Below, piece after piece: positions 22,664-31,275 of a stretch of 57,267 bases of DNA. The notes beneath the pieces were generated by a model, which worked only from the letters and a program-made list of their open reading frames with translations, ran no database searches and was not told the origin of the DNA. The position numbers and the translations under genes were made by a program. Source of the stretch: a virus; IMG/VR virus record IMGVR_UViG_3300043398_000440, positions 1-57,267 of that record; one strand, given 5' to 3'. Numbering within the stretch: position 1 is the stretch's first letter; the number at the start of each line of letters is the position of its first letter.

Positions 22664-24124
22664 TTAGTGCGCTCGTGTGGTTGGATGAGTTCGCCAATCG
22701 GGCTGCTCGCCTACTGATGCGCCTGCCGGCGCGTTCAGCGAGGCGGGTGTCGGTAATCCAAGCTCGGATCGAGCATTTCCTTTTTCGCGGATCATCTGCA
22801 GAATGTTGTCTAGCCCGGCGATTGAGGTTTCATTGCCCTCAAGCATGCCCATTGGGAAGCCTAGCTTCATAGCTGTTTCGACTTCACCCTCTCTGGCCGC
22901 GCTGCCAGGATCGACAATCTTGGCGTAGGCTATGGCCAGGTCCAGAGCGCGACCCTTGAGGATAGCGCGCACTTTTGGGTCACCGACGTAGTTGATCTCC
23001 ACATTGCCTGCCTGGTTGATCGCTTTTTTCAGCTCTTCAACGTCCCGCGCCGCTGAATGGGCATTCACGTAAAACGCTTTGTCCGCGTCCTCGATTTTGA
23101 TACCCTTCAGGCCTGCACTGAGTTCAGCTTTTTTGAATTCTTGTGCATTTTGCTCGCGCACACGGTCCATCGCGCCTTTTTGCTCAATCATCAGACGGCG
23201 CAGCTGGGCTGCTTCTGCAGCTTTGGCCTGTTGAGCCGAAAATGCTTGCTGACTGCTTTGCTGCGACTTCGCAAACGCTTGGTCGCCAAGATGTTCGGTA
23301 TGCGCCAGCTGTTGTCCGGCCACTTGGTCGATGCGGTGTTGCGCCTCGGCCGCCTCGCCTTTCGCGTCTGCGATTCGCCCCTTGCGCGCGTCGGCTAGAA
23401 TGCCGATGCCCTTGCCGCTGCCTTCGAGTCCGCCGGCCACGCCCTGGGCTGCCCCTAGGCCTCCGTTGATCGCGGCGCCGCCAATGCCGCCGATGACCGC
23501 AGGAAGTGCCGCCAGCAGTGCTGTAACCACTTGCTCCTCGGTCGACATTTCTTTTGCCGACTCGGCGCGAGACTTGGCCGCGTCCCGCTCTTCGGTTGCT
23601 GCGCGCTCGCGACCAAGCAACAGTTTCGTCAACTGGTCCATGTCGTTAGCTTCGGACTCTGGTTTAGCTGCTGTGGGTGTGGCTGCAGCGCCACTAGCTT
23701 TGTTGCCCAGTCCGGTCGCGGTGTATTTGCCCGATTGTTTTGGGTCAGCCACCCCCGCTTCGACAAGCTGCTTTGACAGCGGTATCGCCAGGCTCATCAC
23801 CTGCTCTTCAGGTGTTGGCATGCTCATTACCGATTCTGGGGGCAGACTGTCAGGCTCAGCAGCCCGAAGACCGCCAGACCAAGGTCGCAGCGGTTCGGCT
23901 GCCAGGGCTTCCGGCGGTTCGGGGGCGCTGGCCAGGATGTGCTGCGTCAACCAGTCCATGGACGCTGGGTGTGTTTTGCGGTACTCAGCTTGCGGATTGT
24001 CGCCAGTCATGATGGCAGCGCGCACGTTTTCAAGCAGCCTGTCATCCTGCGCAGGAGTTCCAAACACGCTTTTGGGCGCGTTCGGATTGCGGATCTTCGT
24101 CATCAGTTCTTCAAAGAGACTCAT
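22664..24124 (-). CDS. internal virion protein, coiled-coil rich
   Basis: The 486-aa protein begins MSLFEELMTKIRNPNAPKS. It has a disordered Pro/Ala-rich third, a membrane-like Gly stretch (AALPAVIGGIGGAAINGG) and a long Gln/Ala coiled coil (SQQSSQQAFSAQQAKAAEAA). Its composition and position between other internal proteins suggest an ejection protein. It is three bases from its downstream neighbour. A dispersed motif lies at 23661-23679. Confidence 0.55.
   Translation of the reverse strand: MSLFEELMTKIRNPNAPKSVFGTPAQDDRLLENVRAAIMTGDNPQAEYRKTHPASMDWLTQHILASAPEPPEALAAEPLRPWSGGLRAAEPDSLPPESVMSMPTPEEQVMSLAIPLSKQLVEAGVADPKQSGKYTATGLGNKASGAAATPTAAKPESEANDMDQLTKLLLGRERAATEERDAAKSRAESAKEMSTEEQVVTALLAALPAVIGGIGGAAINGGLGAAQGVAGGLEGSGKGIGILADARKGRIADAKGEAAEAQHRIDQVAGQQLAHTEHLGDQAFAKSQQSSQQAFSAQQAKAAEAAQLRRLMIEQKGAMDRVREQNAQEFKKAELSAGLKGIKIEDADKAFYVNAHSAARDVEELKKAINQAGNVEINYVGDPKVRAILKGRALDLAIAYAKIVDPGSAAREGEVETAMKLGFPMGMLEGNETSIAGLDNILQMIREKGNARSELGLPTPASLNAPAGASVGEQPDWRTHPTTRAH
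23661..23679 (+). repeat. dispersed motif in an internal virion gene
   Basis: GGTTTAGCTGCTGTGGGTG, which the minus-strand gene reads as T-P-T-A-A-K. Confidence 0.7.
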
Positions 24125-24159
24125 GTTCGTTTTAGACCTTACAGAGATAGGCGAATTGG

Positions 24160-24801
24160 CTAGCGTTCGGGATCTAGGTGCCGCGCCGCGCCGGCCGGAT
24201 TGTAGCCGACCGGCTTGAATAGATTTTGCAGCATCAGTAGCTGCGACTCGCCCAGTCTGCCTTCGTCGGTCGTGGCGGTCGTCGGCACCCGCACCCCGCC
24301 CCCAAGTCGTTGCGCGGCCACGGGTTTCGGCGCAGTGGGCTGCGTCGGCGGCTGCTGCGGCACCATTGCGCGCAGGACCGCCAAGGCCTTGGCTTGCCGA
24401 TCCAGCGGCCCATACGGATTTTGCTCCGTTGGCGCGTTCACCTCGGGCACCGCACCCACAGCAGCTGATCCACTCGGCTGCATCAGCCGCTCTCGCCTAG
24501 CAATCTCAGCCTGCAGTATAGGCCCGCGAATTTCGTCATCGCTAGGCAGTCCCTGGCCGTCAAACATGTGTTTGCTAACCCAATCCTGCGCAAACTGACC
24601 GCCGAGCATCATAAACTGCTGTTTGGAAAGTTTGCCCGCTTTGACTTGCTCCTCCAGCGGACCGAGGTATACTTTTAGGTCTTTGACCAGCGGCGATTCG
24701 TCGGATATCAGGGTGCCTTCGAGCTGTTGTAGCGCATCTAGGGCGCGGTTGTAGTCGCGCGGCGGCTTGGCTACGGGCGGTTTGGAGGAGGGCTTAGACA
24801 T
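24160..24801 (-). CDS. hypothetical virion-associated protein
   Basis: The 213-aa protein begins MSKPSSKPPVAKPPRDYN. It has a helical N-terminal half (LEEQVKAGKLSKQQFMMLGG) and a Pro-rich C-terminal half. No family recognised. It overlaps the gene upstream by eight bases, so it is co-translated with it. Possibly an internal or chaperone-like component. The motif copy 24453-24470 is a perfect CACCCACAGCAGCTGATC. Confidence 0.5.
   Translation of the reverse strand: MSKPSSKPPVAKPPRDYNRALDALQQLEGTLISDESPLVKDLKVYLGPLEEQVKAGKLSKQQFMMLGGQFAQDWVSKHMFDGQGLPSDDEIRGPILQAEIARRERLMQPSGSAAVGAVPEVNAPTEQNPYGPLDRQAKALAVLRAMVPQQPPTQPTAPKPVAAQRLGGGVRVPTTATTDEGRLGESQLLMLQNLFKPVGYNPAGAARHLDPER
24453..24470 (+). 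repeat. dispersed motif in the gene at 24160
   Basis: CACCCACAGCAGCTGATC, followed by CACTCGG, the same flank as the copy near 3376. Confidence 0.75.
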
Positions 24802-26419
24802 AGCGGCGCACCATTAGATAGAGATTAGACAGCTTAGACAGCGGCACGTAGATACCGTAGTACGCCAGGTAGCCCTTGACGGTGCTCGGTTGGCCTTTCA
24901 AGACCTTGAGCGTGTCGGGCACCAGCCAAGCGATTGCACGGGCGAAGCGGGGCGACCGCCGCATCAGGCGGGCCATGCCGAGTCCCCAGACTGCGTAGGC
25001 CTTGGCGTACTTGGCTTTGGTGGGACACTTAGCCACTGTGGTGGCGTAGAGGTCCTGGTCGAGCAGCCCCGCGTCGCGCGCGGCAGTCATCACGTAGCAG
25101 TAGGCGCCAGGCGCACAGCCCGGTTGCGGTTGTCCAGCGTCTTTGTACTGTTTACCCGCAGGAGACAGCACCACAGCCGCTTTGCTTTTACCTTGGTCGG
25201 TTAGCGATTTCGGGTTGTAGTAGGTGCGCCCAGTCTCGGGGTCAGTGTAGGTGTCGGTGAAGTCTTGCGGATCTGCGTTTCCTGGCAAGTCGCGGTAATA
25301 CGTTTTATCGCCTAGCGTAAGCGTTACGGGCGCGCTGGTATCCTCTTCTGCGGCCTGCTTGTAGCCTTGAGCGGGGCCTACGGTTGCCGAGCGGTCATTA
25401 TAAATATCTGGACCGGTATGACTTTTTGTCCCGCTCTTGAGATACAGTTGGTCTAGTTTAGCTTTCGCGGCAGCTTTGTCTTCTGGTGAACTTGACGGGT
25501 TATTCAGTATGGCGGCCAGTTCTCGAATCGTAGGCTCTTTGGTCTTAGCGGCGTCTTTGGTCTCGTTGACAGTGCCCCTAACGATATCGACCATCTCTTT
25601 GTTGATAGCGTCGGACTTCCGCCCCGAGCTGATGCTGTCAATCTGCGACCCGAAGCCGGTAATCGCCGCCTCTCGCGCAGCCATTTCAGCCGCCGACAGT
25701 CCGAGGTTCTTGTCTTGAATACCCAGCTCCACGCCCTGTTGGTGCTGCAGCGTGTTGCCGTAGCGATCGGCGTCAATGTTTTTCTGCCCCAGCTCGGTAG
25801 CCTGCTGTTTGCTCAGCGTATTGCCATAGCGGTCCATATTGATGTTCTTTTGCGCCAGATTGTCCAGAATCAGCTGCCGCGACAGCTGACCGCTGGCGTC
25901 CTGTGCTTGCCCGAGCGCCTGCATCTGCAGTCCCATGGCAGAGCCACCGCGCACTCCGTTGCCGGCCGCCACGTCGCCAAACTGCTTCATGTTGGTGGCC
26001 AGCTGCTGGTTGATGCCCGCCATGCCCTGCTCGCGGGCCGCCTGTATCTCAGCCGGCGTCATGCCACCAAGTCCTGCCTGTTGCAGGGCAAGCAAAGCAT
26101 TCATCTCCGCTTGGCGCGGATCGGCAATACCTGCTTTTTGCGTGTCGAGCATCTGCTGGACATCGCCTGCACGTGCGTCGGTGATCCGTCCCATGCTGCC
26201 GGCCTTGCCGATGCCTTCTTCGTCAGCACGTTTGATTCCAGCGTCCCGGATGCTCGCCGCTTCTTCTGCCGGCGTCATCGTTGGAGCCGGCGGCGGTGGC
26301 GGGGGCGCCGCCATCGAGTAGTCGCGATTCAGCGCGCGGGTGATTAGGGGCGAGATCGAAGGACCTGCGCCTTGCATCCCGGAATATTGCTTGGGCACGG
26401 GAAACGGAGTGTACGCCAT
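24794..26419 (-). CDS. internal virion-associated protein, 541 aa
   Basis: It starts MAYTPFPVPKQYSGMQG, then a Pro run and long Ala/Gln helices with a duplicated unit (ILDNLAQKNINMDRYGNTLS and LGQKNIDADRYGNTLQ). The C-terminal domain differs: CAPGAYCYVMTAARDAG, then a Trp/Arg-rich helical end. It lies beside the nozzle gene and is probably an ejected protein. The C-terminal domain is not recognised. Confidence 0.55.
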   Translation of the reverse strand: MAYTPFPVPKQYSGMQGAGPSISPLITRALNRDYSMAAPPPPPPAPTMTPAEEAASIRDAGIKRADEEGIGKAGSMGRITDARAGDVQQMLDTQKAGIADPRQAEMNALLALQQAGLGGMTPAEIQAAREQGMAGINQQLATNMKQFGDVAAGNGVRGGSAMGLQMQALGQAQDASGQLSRQLILDNLAQKNINMDRYGNTLSKQQATELGQKNIDADRYGNTLQHQQGVELGIQDKNLGLSAAEMAAREAAITGFGSQIDSISSGRKSDAINKEMVDIVRGTVNETKDAAKTKEPTIRELAAILNNPSSSPEDKAAAKAKLDQLYLKSGTKSHTGPDIYNDRSATVGPAQGYKQAAEEDTSAPVTLTLGDKTYYRDLPGNADPQDFTDTYTDPETGRTYYNPKSLTDQGKSKAAVVLSPAGKQYKDAGQPQPGCAPGAYCYVMTAARDAGLLDQDLYATTVAKCPTKAKYAKAYAVWGLGMARLMRRSPRFARAIAWLVPDTLKVLKGQPSTVKGYLAYYGIYVPLSKLSNLYLMVRRYV

Positions 26420-26422
26420 GAG

Positions 26423-29110
26423 CTATTGATCTTTCATTTGGCCGCGAGGCTGGGCAACTTCAAAGTTCCAGCCGGAAATGCTAGGAAATTCGGCCGGGTT
26501 GCTGTTTTCGAACACTGCTCTCACAGATAGTGCTTTTTGGTTAGTCAGCGCGACCTGCTGGGCTGCTTCGCTGGGGTCGCCGTAAGGATAGACCCCATAC
26601 GCGCGCTGCCCATAGCCCTCGGACGAGCGGAAGCTTACATTGAACTCCTGCTCGGCTTGGCCGGAATTCCAGTTGCGCTCCACCTTGGTAGCCAGCGTGA
26701 AGTTTTGGCGGCCTTGTGACGCGCTCAGCACGCGCAGGCGCACAAAGCTTTTGTCCGTAAAAATGTCATCGTTGGTTTGCCACGGCCCTTTGACCTGCAT
26801 TTCGACCGCCGACGAAAATCCGTCGTAGCCGTATTCAGAGTCAAGCACCGCAATCGGTTTGCCGGTCTTGCGCGGAAACGCCCAAGTCATGCCGTCAAAT
26901 TCGACCAGTCCGCCGGCCAGGTACATATCGACTCCCTGCCATTGTGACCAAGTGTTGCTGTTGGGCTCCCAGATCAGCGCAATCGTGTCGGCTGCGTCCT
27001 CGGTAGCTACGTACGAGACCGGAAAAACCTCGCTCCCCGCAGCTAGCTTGATCGCAGGACGTTCCAGCACCATTCCAGGCAATATCAACGCCAGTCCGGC
27101 ATTGCGTTTTAGCGCAACCAGCCGCGTAAACGGCAGCAGCGCCGGCTCCACTTGTCGAATCAGCGCGTTCACAGGTTGGCCGATCGCGTAATCCGCGCTG
27201 CCGCCGTTCAGTGTGTACAGCCCAGCGCGCCCCACTGCGTACACTTGGCCGTTCAATGCACAAATCGCCGTGTTGCCTACCGTACCAGCGGCCCCGGTCA
27301 CACGATTCACAGTGTACGTGGTCGCGCTGGCCAAGCTGCCTTGAATTAGCCACATACTCTCGGCGCCGCCTACGTACAGAGTGTCACCGACTGAGATGCA
27401 CGAGTTCAAATCGCCGCCCTCGGTAATGTCTAGGATTAGGTTGTTCGTCGCTGTGAATTCTTCGTTATTTGGCTCGCTCCAGTACAGATTCTTGGCCAGC
27501 AGTCGAGAGTTTTTGATCGGCTCAGCGAGCGGCGTGGCGGGGTACGCTTGGCCTTCGAAGTATTCGCCAATCACGACAATACGGTTTTGGTGAACCGTGG
27601 CCGCGTAGCAGAAGTCTGGCGGGCGCGTGATCGTGTAGGTCTTAGCTACGTATGCCGACTTAGTCGCGAGCGTCGCGTCTGACATTGTGTCGACGTAGGT
27701 CGAGTTAATCGCCATCGTGCCGACTTGGTAGTACGATGTTCCACCGACCGCGTTGCGGAAAATTTCGACTTCTTCGCCCAGCGAGATCTTACCGCCGCCG
27801 TCAAAGTAGTCGACATCGCCCGTGATGGTGTTGCCCGTCACTTGAGCAATCAACACTCGGCCTGCGCGGGTGTCTGACGTCACGTACTCGCCGACTTGCG
27901 GGTAGTACTGCAAGCGCTCAGCGGCTGAGATCGTCATGATCGGTGAGCCACCGCCACCCGTCAAATCAGTAAACGAGTTGACGCGTCGTGGAGCCCAGGC
28001 AATGCCGGAGTAGTTCGCGCCAACCGAGGTCACGTCTGCCGTGGCCGAAATGCTCGCCACCAAGGTCACGGAGTCGCTGCCGATGCAGGTTTCCGACACC
28101 GTGCTCACTGGACCGTAAGTGATTTGTCCGCTCGGCTTCGTGGTCTTAGGCCGGAAAATGTAGGTGTACGAGCCCGCACCCAAGCTACCGCCGGAACCGA
28201 CGTTAGCTGCTGTGTAGGTGGAGAGCACGTTGCAGCCCGCCACGCTCATGCGGTACCCATCGAACGACATCAAGGCGTCGCCGCGACCTGCGAAAATCAT
28301 TTCCTCCTGAAACTGCACACCGACCACATTGCCGTCTACCGAGTTCACGTCTTGCGTGTAAAAGCAGCGGTACAGCGTGGAATTGCCGGTCGGGTTCGAC
28401 ATCGGCATTTCAAACGAGGCATAGCCGTAAATGAAGTTGTTGGTCGGGTCGAGATTTAGCCAGGTCGAGCCGTCGGTTTTCTCTACGCACGCTGCGTATA
28501 GAAAGCTCAGCCCAGGCATCCGTGACGTACTCCAGGCCTGCGTATAGCCCACGTCCACCACAGTGGCTGAAATCGCCGTCGCCAACGCCGCTATGGTGCT
28601 AGACTCTGTGACGGTGTAGGAAGTGTTGATCGCCCCTGTACTGTCTCTGAGTACGAACTGCAACGCGCCTGTGGTCGGATTGGTACCAAAGCGGTAACTG
28701 TACGTTTCGCCAGACACTGACGCCATATACATCAGCGGAATCTTGCGAATGACGAACGGGCGACCGTCGGAAATGTACACCAGCTGTGTGGAGTTGTAGA
28801 TGTACACCGTATCAGTGCCGCTCGTGAGCTTCTCGTAGCTATACTGGCGCATTTGGTTGCCAACCACGTATTCAGCCGCCACCAAGGCGCCTTGCGGAAA
28901 GCGCAGCAACGTGCCTGTGGCCGCGTACCCTGACGCGGTCGCGTCGGTCGCTGGCAGCGCCAACACTGGCCGCAATCCTGGGCGCTTTTTGAAGTCGCCG
29001 CCGTCTGCCACCACCCAGTTTTTGCCGCTCGCATCGCCGCTCAGCAGAATGTTTTTCTGCAGGTCCAGCCCTGACGGCAACTGCGCTAGTTTTCGGTAGT
29101 TAGCGCTCAC
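26423..29110 (-). CDS. tail nozzle / tubular protein B-like
   Basis: The 895-aa protein starts MSANYRKLAQLPSGLDLQKN and has GDFKKRPGLRPVL near the N-terminus. It is beta-rich throughout, with segments such as FCYAATVHQNRIVVIGEYF and NLYWSEPNNEEFTATN. This pattern is typical of T7 gp12-like nozzle proteins. It is encoded directly after the adaptor-like gene, as in podoviruses, and should form the tip of the short tail. Dispersed motifs occur at 28203 (weak) and 28556. Confidence 0.75.
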   Translation of the reverse strand: MSANYRKLAQLPSGLDLQKNILLSGDASGKNWVVADGGDFKKRPGLRPVLALPATDATASGYAATGTLLRFPQGALVAAEYVVGNQMRQYSYEKLTSGTDTVYIYNSTQLVYISDGRPFVIRKIPLMYMASVSGETYSYRFGTNPTTGALQFVLRDSTGAINTSYTVTESSTIAALATAISATVVDVGYTQAWSTSRMPGLSFLYAACVEKTDGSTWLNLDPTNNFIYGYASFEMPMSNPTGNSTLYRCFYTQDVNSVDGNVVGVQFQEEMIFAGRGDALMSFDGYRMSVAGCNVLSTYTAANVGSGGSLGAGSYTYIFRPKTTKPSGQITYGPVSTVSETCIGSDSVTLVASISATADVTSVGANYSGIAWAPRRVNSFTDLTGGGGSPIMTISAAERLQYYPQVGEYVTSDTRAGRVLIAQVTGNTITGDVDYFDGGGKISLGEEVEIFRNAVGGTSYYQVGTMAINSTYVDTMSDATLATKSAYVAKTYTITRPPDFCYAATVHQNRIVVIGEYFEGQAYPATPLAEPIKNSRLLAKNLYWSEPNNEEFTATNNLILDITEGGDLNSCISVGDTLYVGGAESMWLIQGSLASATTYTVNRVTGAAGTVGNTAICALNGQVYAVGRAGLYTLNGGSADYAIGQPVNALIRQVEPALLPFTRLVALKRNAGLALILPGMVLERPAIKLAAGSEVFPVSYVATEDAADTIALIWEPNSNTWSQWQGVDMYLAGGLVEFDGMTWAFPRKTGKPIAVLDSEYGYDGFSSAVEMQVKGPWQTNDDIFTDKSFVRLRVLSASQGRQNFTLATKVERNWNSGQAEQEFNVSFRSSEGYGQRAYGVYPYGDPSEAAQQVALTNQKALSVRAVFENSNPAEFPSISGWNFEVAQPRGQMKDQ

Positions 29111-29113
29111 GGC

Positions 29114-30094
29114 CTAGAGATCCTCATCGTAGTTCAGCATTGAGCTGTCTAGTATCGGAATCCCCGGCAAATCCTCCTCAAGATTGCCAATTGCATCCAA
29201 AATTTCCTGCTCCATCGCCGCCAGTACGGGCGCGGTATCGCCAGACTCAGCACTGGAATCGCGCATTTGAATGCGCAACGCCATGTAGTCAGCCAGGTAG
29301 CGTTCGCACAAATCAGGCAGCTGGCTGTGCGTGGTTGCGTACTTGCCAAACACCACGTAATCGCCGGCAACGATGGGGTTGCTCGCGGTCAGAGAAGTGC
29401 TCGCCAGAAACGACAGCACTCCGGTCGAAGAAACGTACTTGGTTGATCCAGCCGCCAGTGGAATGCCGCTAGTTGACGACGAAATTACGCCGTCTTTGGA
29501 AACACACGAGATATAGTCCACGTAGTCCAAGCCGGTGGCTAAGTCGGCAATCGTCTCGTCGGTCACCAAGCCTGTGGCGGTGTCCAACGTTACCGAGGCC
29601 AGGTAGCTGCCGGCTGTGGTCACCGTAGTAATTTTGCCGCGCCGAATGTCGAGTGTTGGTATCACGTACTGATAGTTTAGCCGCAGCCCGTTAGTGACCG
29701 AACTTGACGGGATTGGCGAAACTACGATCTGACCGTGACGCAAAAAATAGCTATCGGGGTAACCCGACGTTGAGACTTCCTGGCGCGGCGTACGCAGTGT
29801 CAGGGGTGAGTAGTTGGTCGCAGCCCCGTTGTGCGAGTAGTCGACTTTTATTAGGTTGTGCTTCAGAAACACGTCGGTTGGCAGCGTGTACACAGCTGTT
29901 CCGGCCGTCGTATCGAGGTAGCCTACTTTGGTGAACAGTGAACTGCGTTCTTGCAGAATCCTGTTGTAAATCCGAGTCTGTGCCGCATTAGCGTGGCGAA
30001 CGAATTCGCGTTGTTGGATACCCTGTGTGCCGCTATAGACCTGGTTGCCTGTTTGTTCGCGCACTTGGCGGATCAGATTGTCGATTCTTTCCAT
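29114..30094 (-). CDS. head-tail adaptor / tubular protein A-like
   Basis: The 326-aa protein starts MERIDNLIRQVREQTGNQVY. It has REFVRHANAAQTRIYNRI early and a helical end (YLADYMALRIQMRDSSA). The organisation fits podovirus adaptor proteins joining portal and nozzle. It is three bases upstream of the nozzle gene. The start ATG is the second of ATGCATG, with a GAGGTGA site nearby. An intergenic dispersed motif lies just upstream (30112-30129). Confidence 0.7.
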   Translation of the reverse strand: MERIDNLIRQVREQTGNQVYSGTQGIQQREFVRHANAAQTRIYNRILQERSSLFTKVGYLDTTAGTAVYTLPTDVFLKHNLIKVDYSHNGAATNYSPLTLRTPRQEVSTSGYPDSYFLRHGQIVVSPIPSSSVTNGLRLNYQYVIPTLDIRRGKITTVTTAGSYLASVTLDTATGLVTDETIADLATGLDYVDYISCVSKDGVISSSTSGIPLAAGSTKYVSSTGVLSFLASTSLTASNPIVAGDYVVFGKYATTHSQLPDLCERYLADYMALRIQMRDSSAESGDTAPVLAAMEQEILDAIGNLEEDLPGIPILDSSMLNYDEDL

Positions 30095-30111
30095 GCATAC
30101 TCACCTCGCTG

Positions 30112-30129
30112 GGTTTAGCCACTGTGGTG
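30112..30129 (+). repeat. dispersed motif, intergenic copy
   Basis: GGTTTAGCCACTGTGGTG between the adaptor start and the upstream gene, followed by AGGTGGG. It is outside any likely coding sequence. Confidence 0.8.
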
Positions 30130-30136
30130 AGGTGGG

Positions 30137-30370
30137 TTACGACGACATCGATTTGCGGAGCGCGGCAACCATGGCAGACTTACGTACGTCTTTGTCGGCG
30201 GCCGGAGCTGGCGCGACGACTTCGACCTCGGCCTCATCCTCCCCGGGCTCGGCCAGCGCTTCCGCCTCGTCCATGGGCGCTTCGGCAGGCAGCATCGCGC
30301 GAATCCGGTCCATCATGCCAGACATTTCGTCAAGTGCCGCCATCAACTGTGTCAACTGTTCTTTTTCCAT
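30137..30370 (-). CDS. small acidic protein
   Basis: The 77-aa protein begins MEKEQLTQLMAALDEMSGMM. It has a long acidic Ala/Pro/Glu stretch and a basic end (KDVRKSAMVAALRKSM). Unknown. It sits between small virion genes and the adaptor and might be an assembly cofactor. Confidence 0.5.
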   Translation of the reverse strand: MEKEQLTQLMAALDEMSGMMDRIRAMLPAEAPMDEAEALAEPGEDEAEVEVVAPAPAADKDVRKSAMVAALRKSMSS

Positions 30371-30380
30371 CGGTCAAGTC

Positions 30381-30923
30381 CTATCCTAAGTAGGCGGTTA
30401 AAATGCCGTCCATCATGTTTTTGCTGATGCCGCGACTGAGATCTCGCTGCGCACCAGTGTTGTTCGCACTGCCTCGCAAAGCGCTAATCAGCATGTCGTA
30501 CACGCTTTGCACCCTGCTTGCCTGAAACTGTTGAGCTTGCTGTGCGGCTGCCATTCGCGCCATTTTCTCAGCACTGGCGCGACTTTCGGCGCTGCTCTCT
30601 GCCTCGGCACTCATGGCGGCGGCGCCACCGGCGGTGTTGGCCAAGCTGCCGGCAAGCTGCCCCGCAGCAGCTATACCCGCTCCGGCATAGTCGCCGTACG
30701 GCGTCGCTGAAGTTGAGGAGCCGTACTCAGGCTGCGCCAGCTGATACCCTGCATAGTCACCGTAGGCTTTACCGTAGCTAGACGGCACATTGACGTCCTG
30801 GCCTGGCGTAAGTTGTGTTGTGCCTGACCATCCACCCCAAGGCGTGCCATTGCGATACTCAATCTTGCCAGCGTCGTTAGCCTGTGCTTTGGCGAGCAGC
30901 CAATCTTTGTAGATGTCGCTCAT
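30381..30923 (-). CDS. small virion-region protein, Ala/Gly/Ser-rich
   Basis: The 180-aa protein begins MSDIYKDWLLAKAQANDAGK. It has Gly/Tyr-rich repeats (YGKAYGDYAGYQLAQ, TPYGDYAGAGIAA) and an Ala/Gln helix. No family recognised. It is followed by the acidic 77-aa gene and preceded by a similar helical protein, suggesting internal head or tail components. Confidence 0.5.
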   Translation of the reverse strand: MSDIYKDWLLAKAQANDAGKIEYRNGTPWGGWSGTTQLTPGQDVNVPSSYGKAYGDYAGYQLAQPEYGSSTSATPYGDYAGAGIAAAGQLAGSLANTAGGAAAMSAEAESSAESRASAEKMARMAAAQQAQQFQASRVQSVYDMLISALRGSANNTGAQRDLSRGISKNMMDGILTAYLG

Positions 30924-30925
30924 GA

Positions 30926-31255
30926 TTAGCGTCGCGCTCCCAGGTACGCGCGTGCGAGCGCGCTGCCTGCATCTTGGCGTGTTTGCGCGCGCTCGGCCGC
31001 CAACCCAGTAGTGGCATCGGCCTGTTGCTGCAGCGCGCCCTGCATCCTCGCCTGTGCGCCCAACTCTTGCGACTGGGCAAACTGGGATTGCTGCTGATCA
31101 AGCTGGTTGCGCTGCAGCTTCTCGCGCATCAGGCGCTCTTTGGCCGCCTCGCCTGCGCGAAAGTCGGCTTTGCCTTTTTGGTCGGCTGCGCCCGCAATGC
31201 CTTGCGCAATGGCAATGGCGGCGGTTACGGCGGCTGCTACAAGTGCTGGAACCAT
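30926..31255 (-). CDS. helical protein with N-terminal hydrophobic segment
   Basis: The 109-aa protein begins MVPALVAAAVTAAIAIAQG, a membrane-like helix. A Gln/Arg coiled coil follows (LMREKLQRNQLDQQQSQFAQ). It resembles small phage internal proteins. The ATG at 31255 was preferred over far-upstream starts that run into the fibre gene. Confidence 0.5.
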   Translation of the reverse strand: MVPALVAAAVTAAIAIAQGIAGAADQKGKADFRAGEAAKERLMREKLQRNQLDQQQSQFAQSQELGAQARMQGALQQQADATTGLAAERAQTRQDAGSALARAYLGARR

Positions 31256-31275
31256 GCTGCCTAGTCCTTTTAGTA

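Noticed and set aside
28204-28222. GTTAGCTGCTGTGTAGGTG as a full motif copy
   Set aside because: It has an insertion within the conserved GTGGTG part; counted only as weak.
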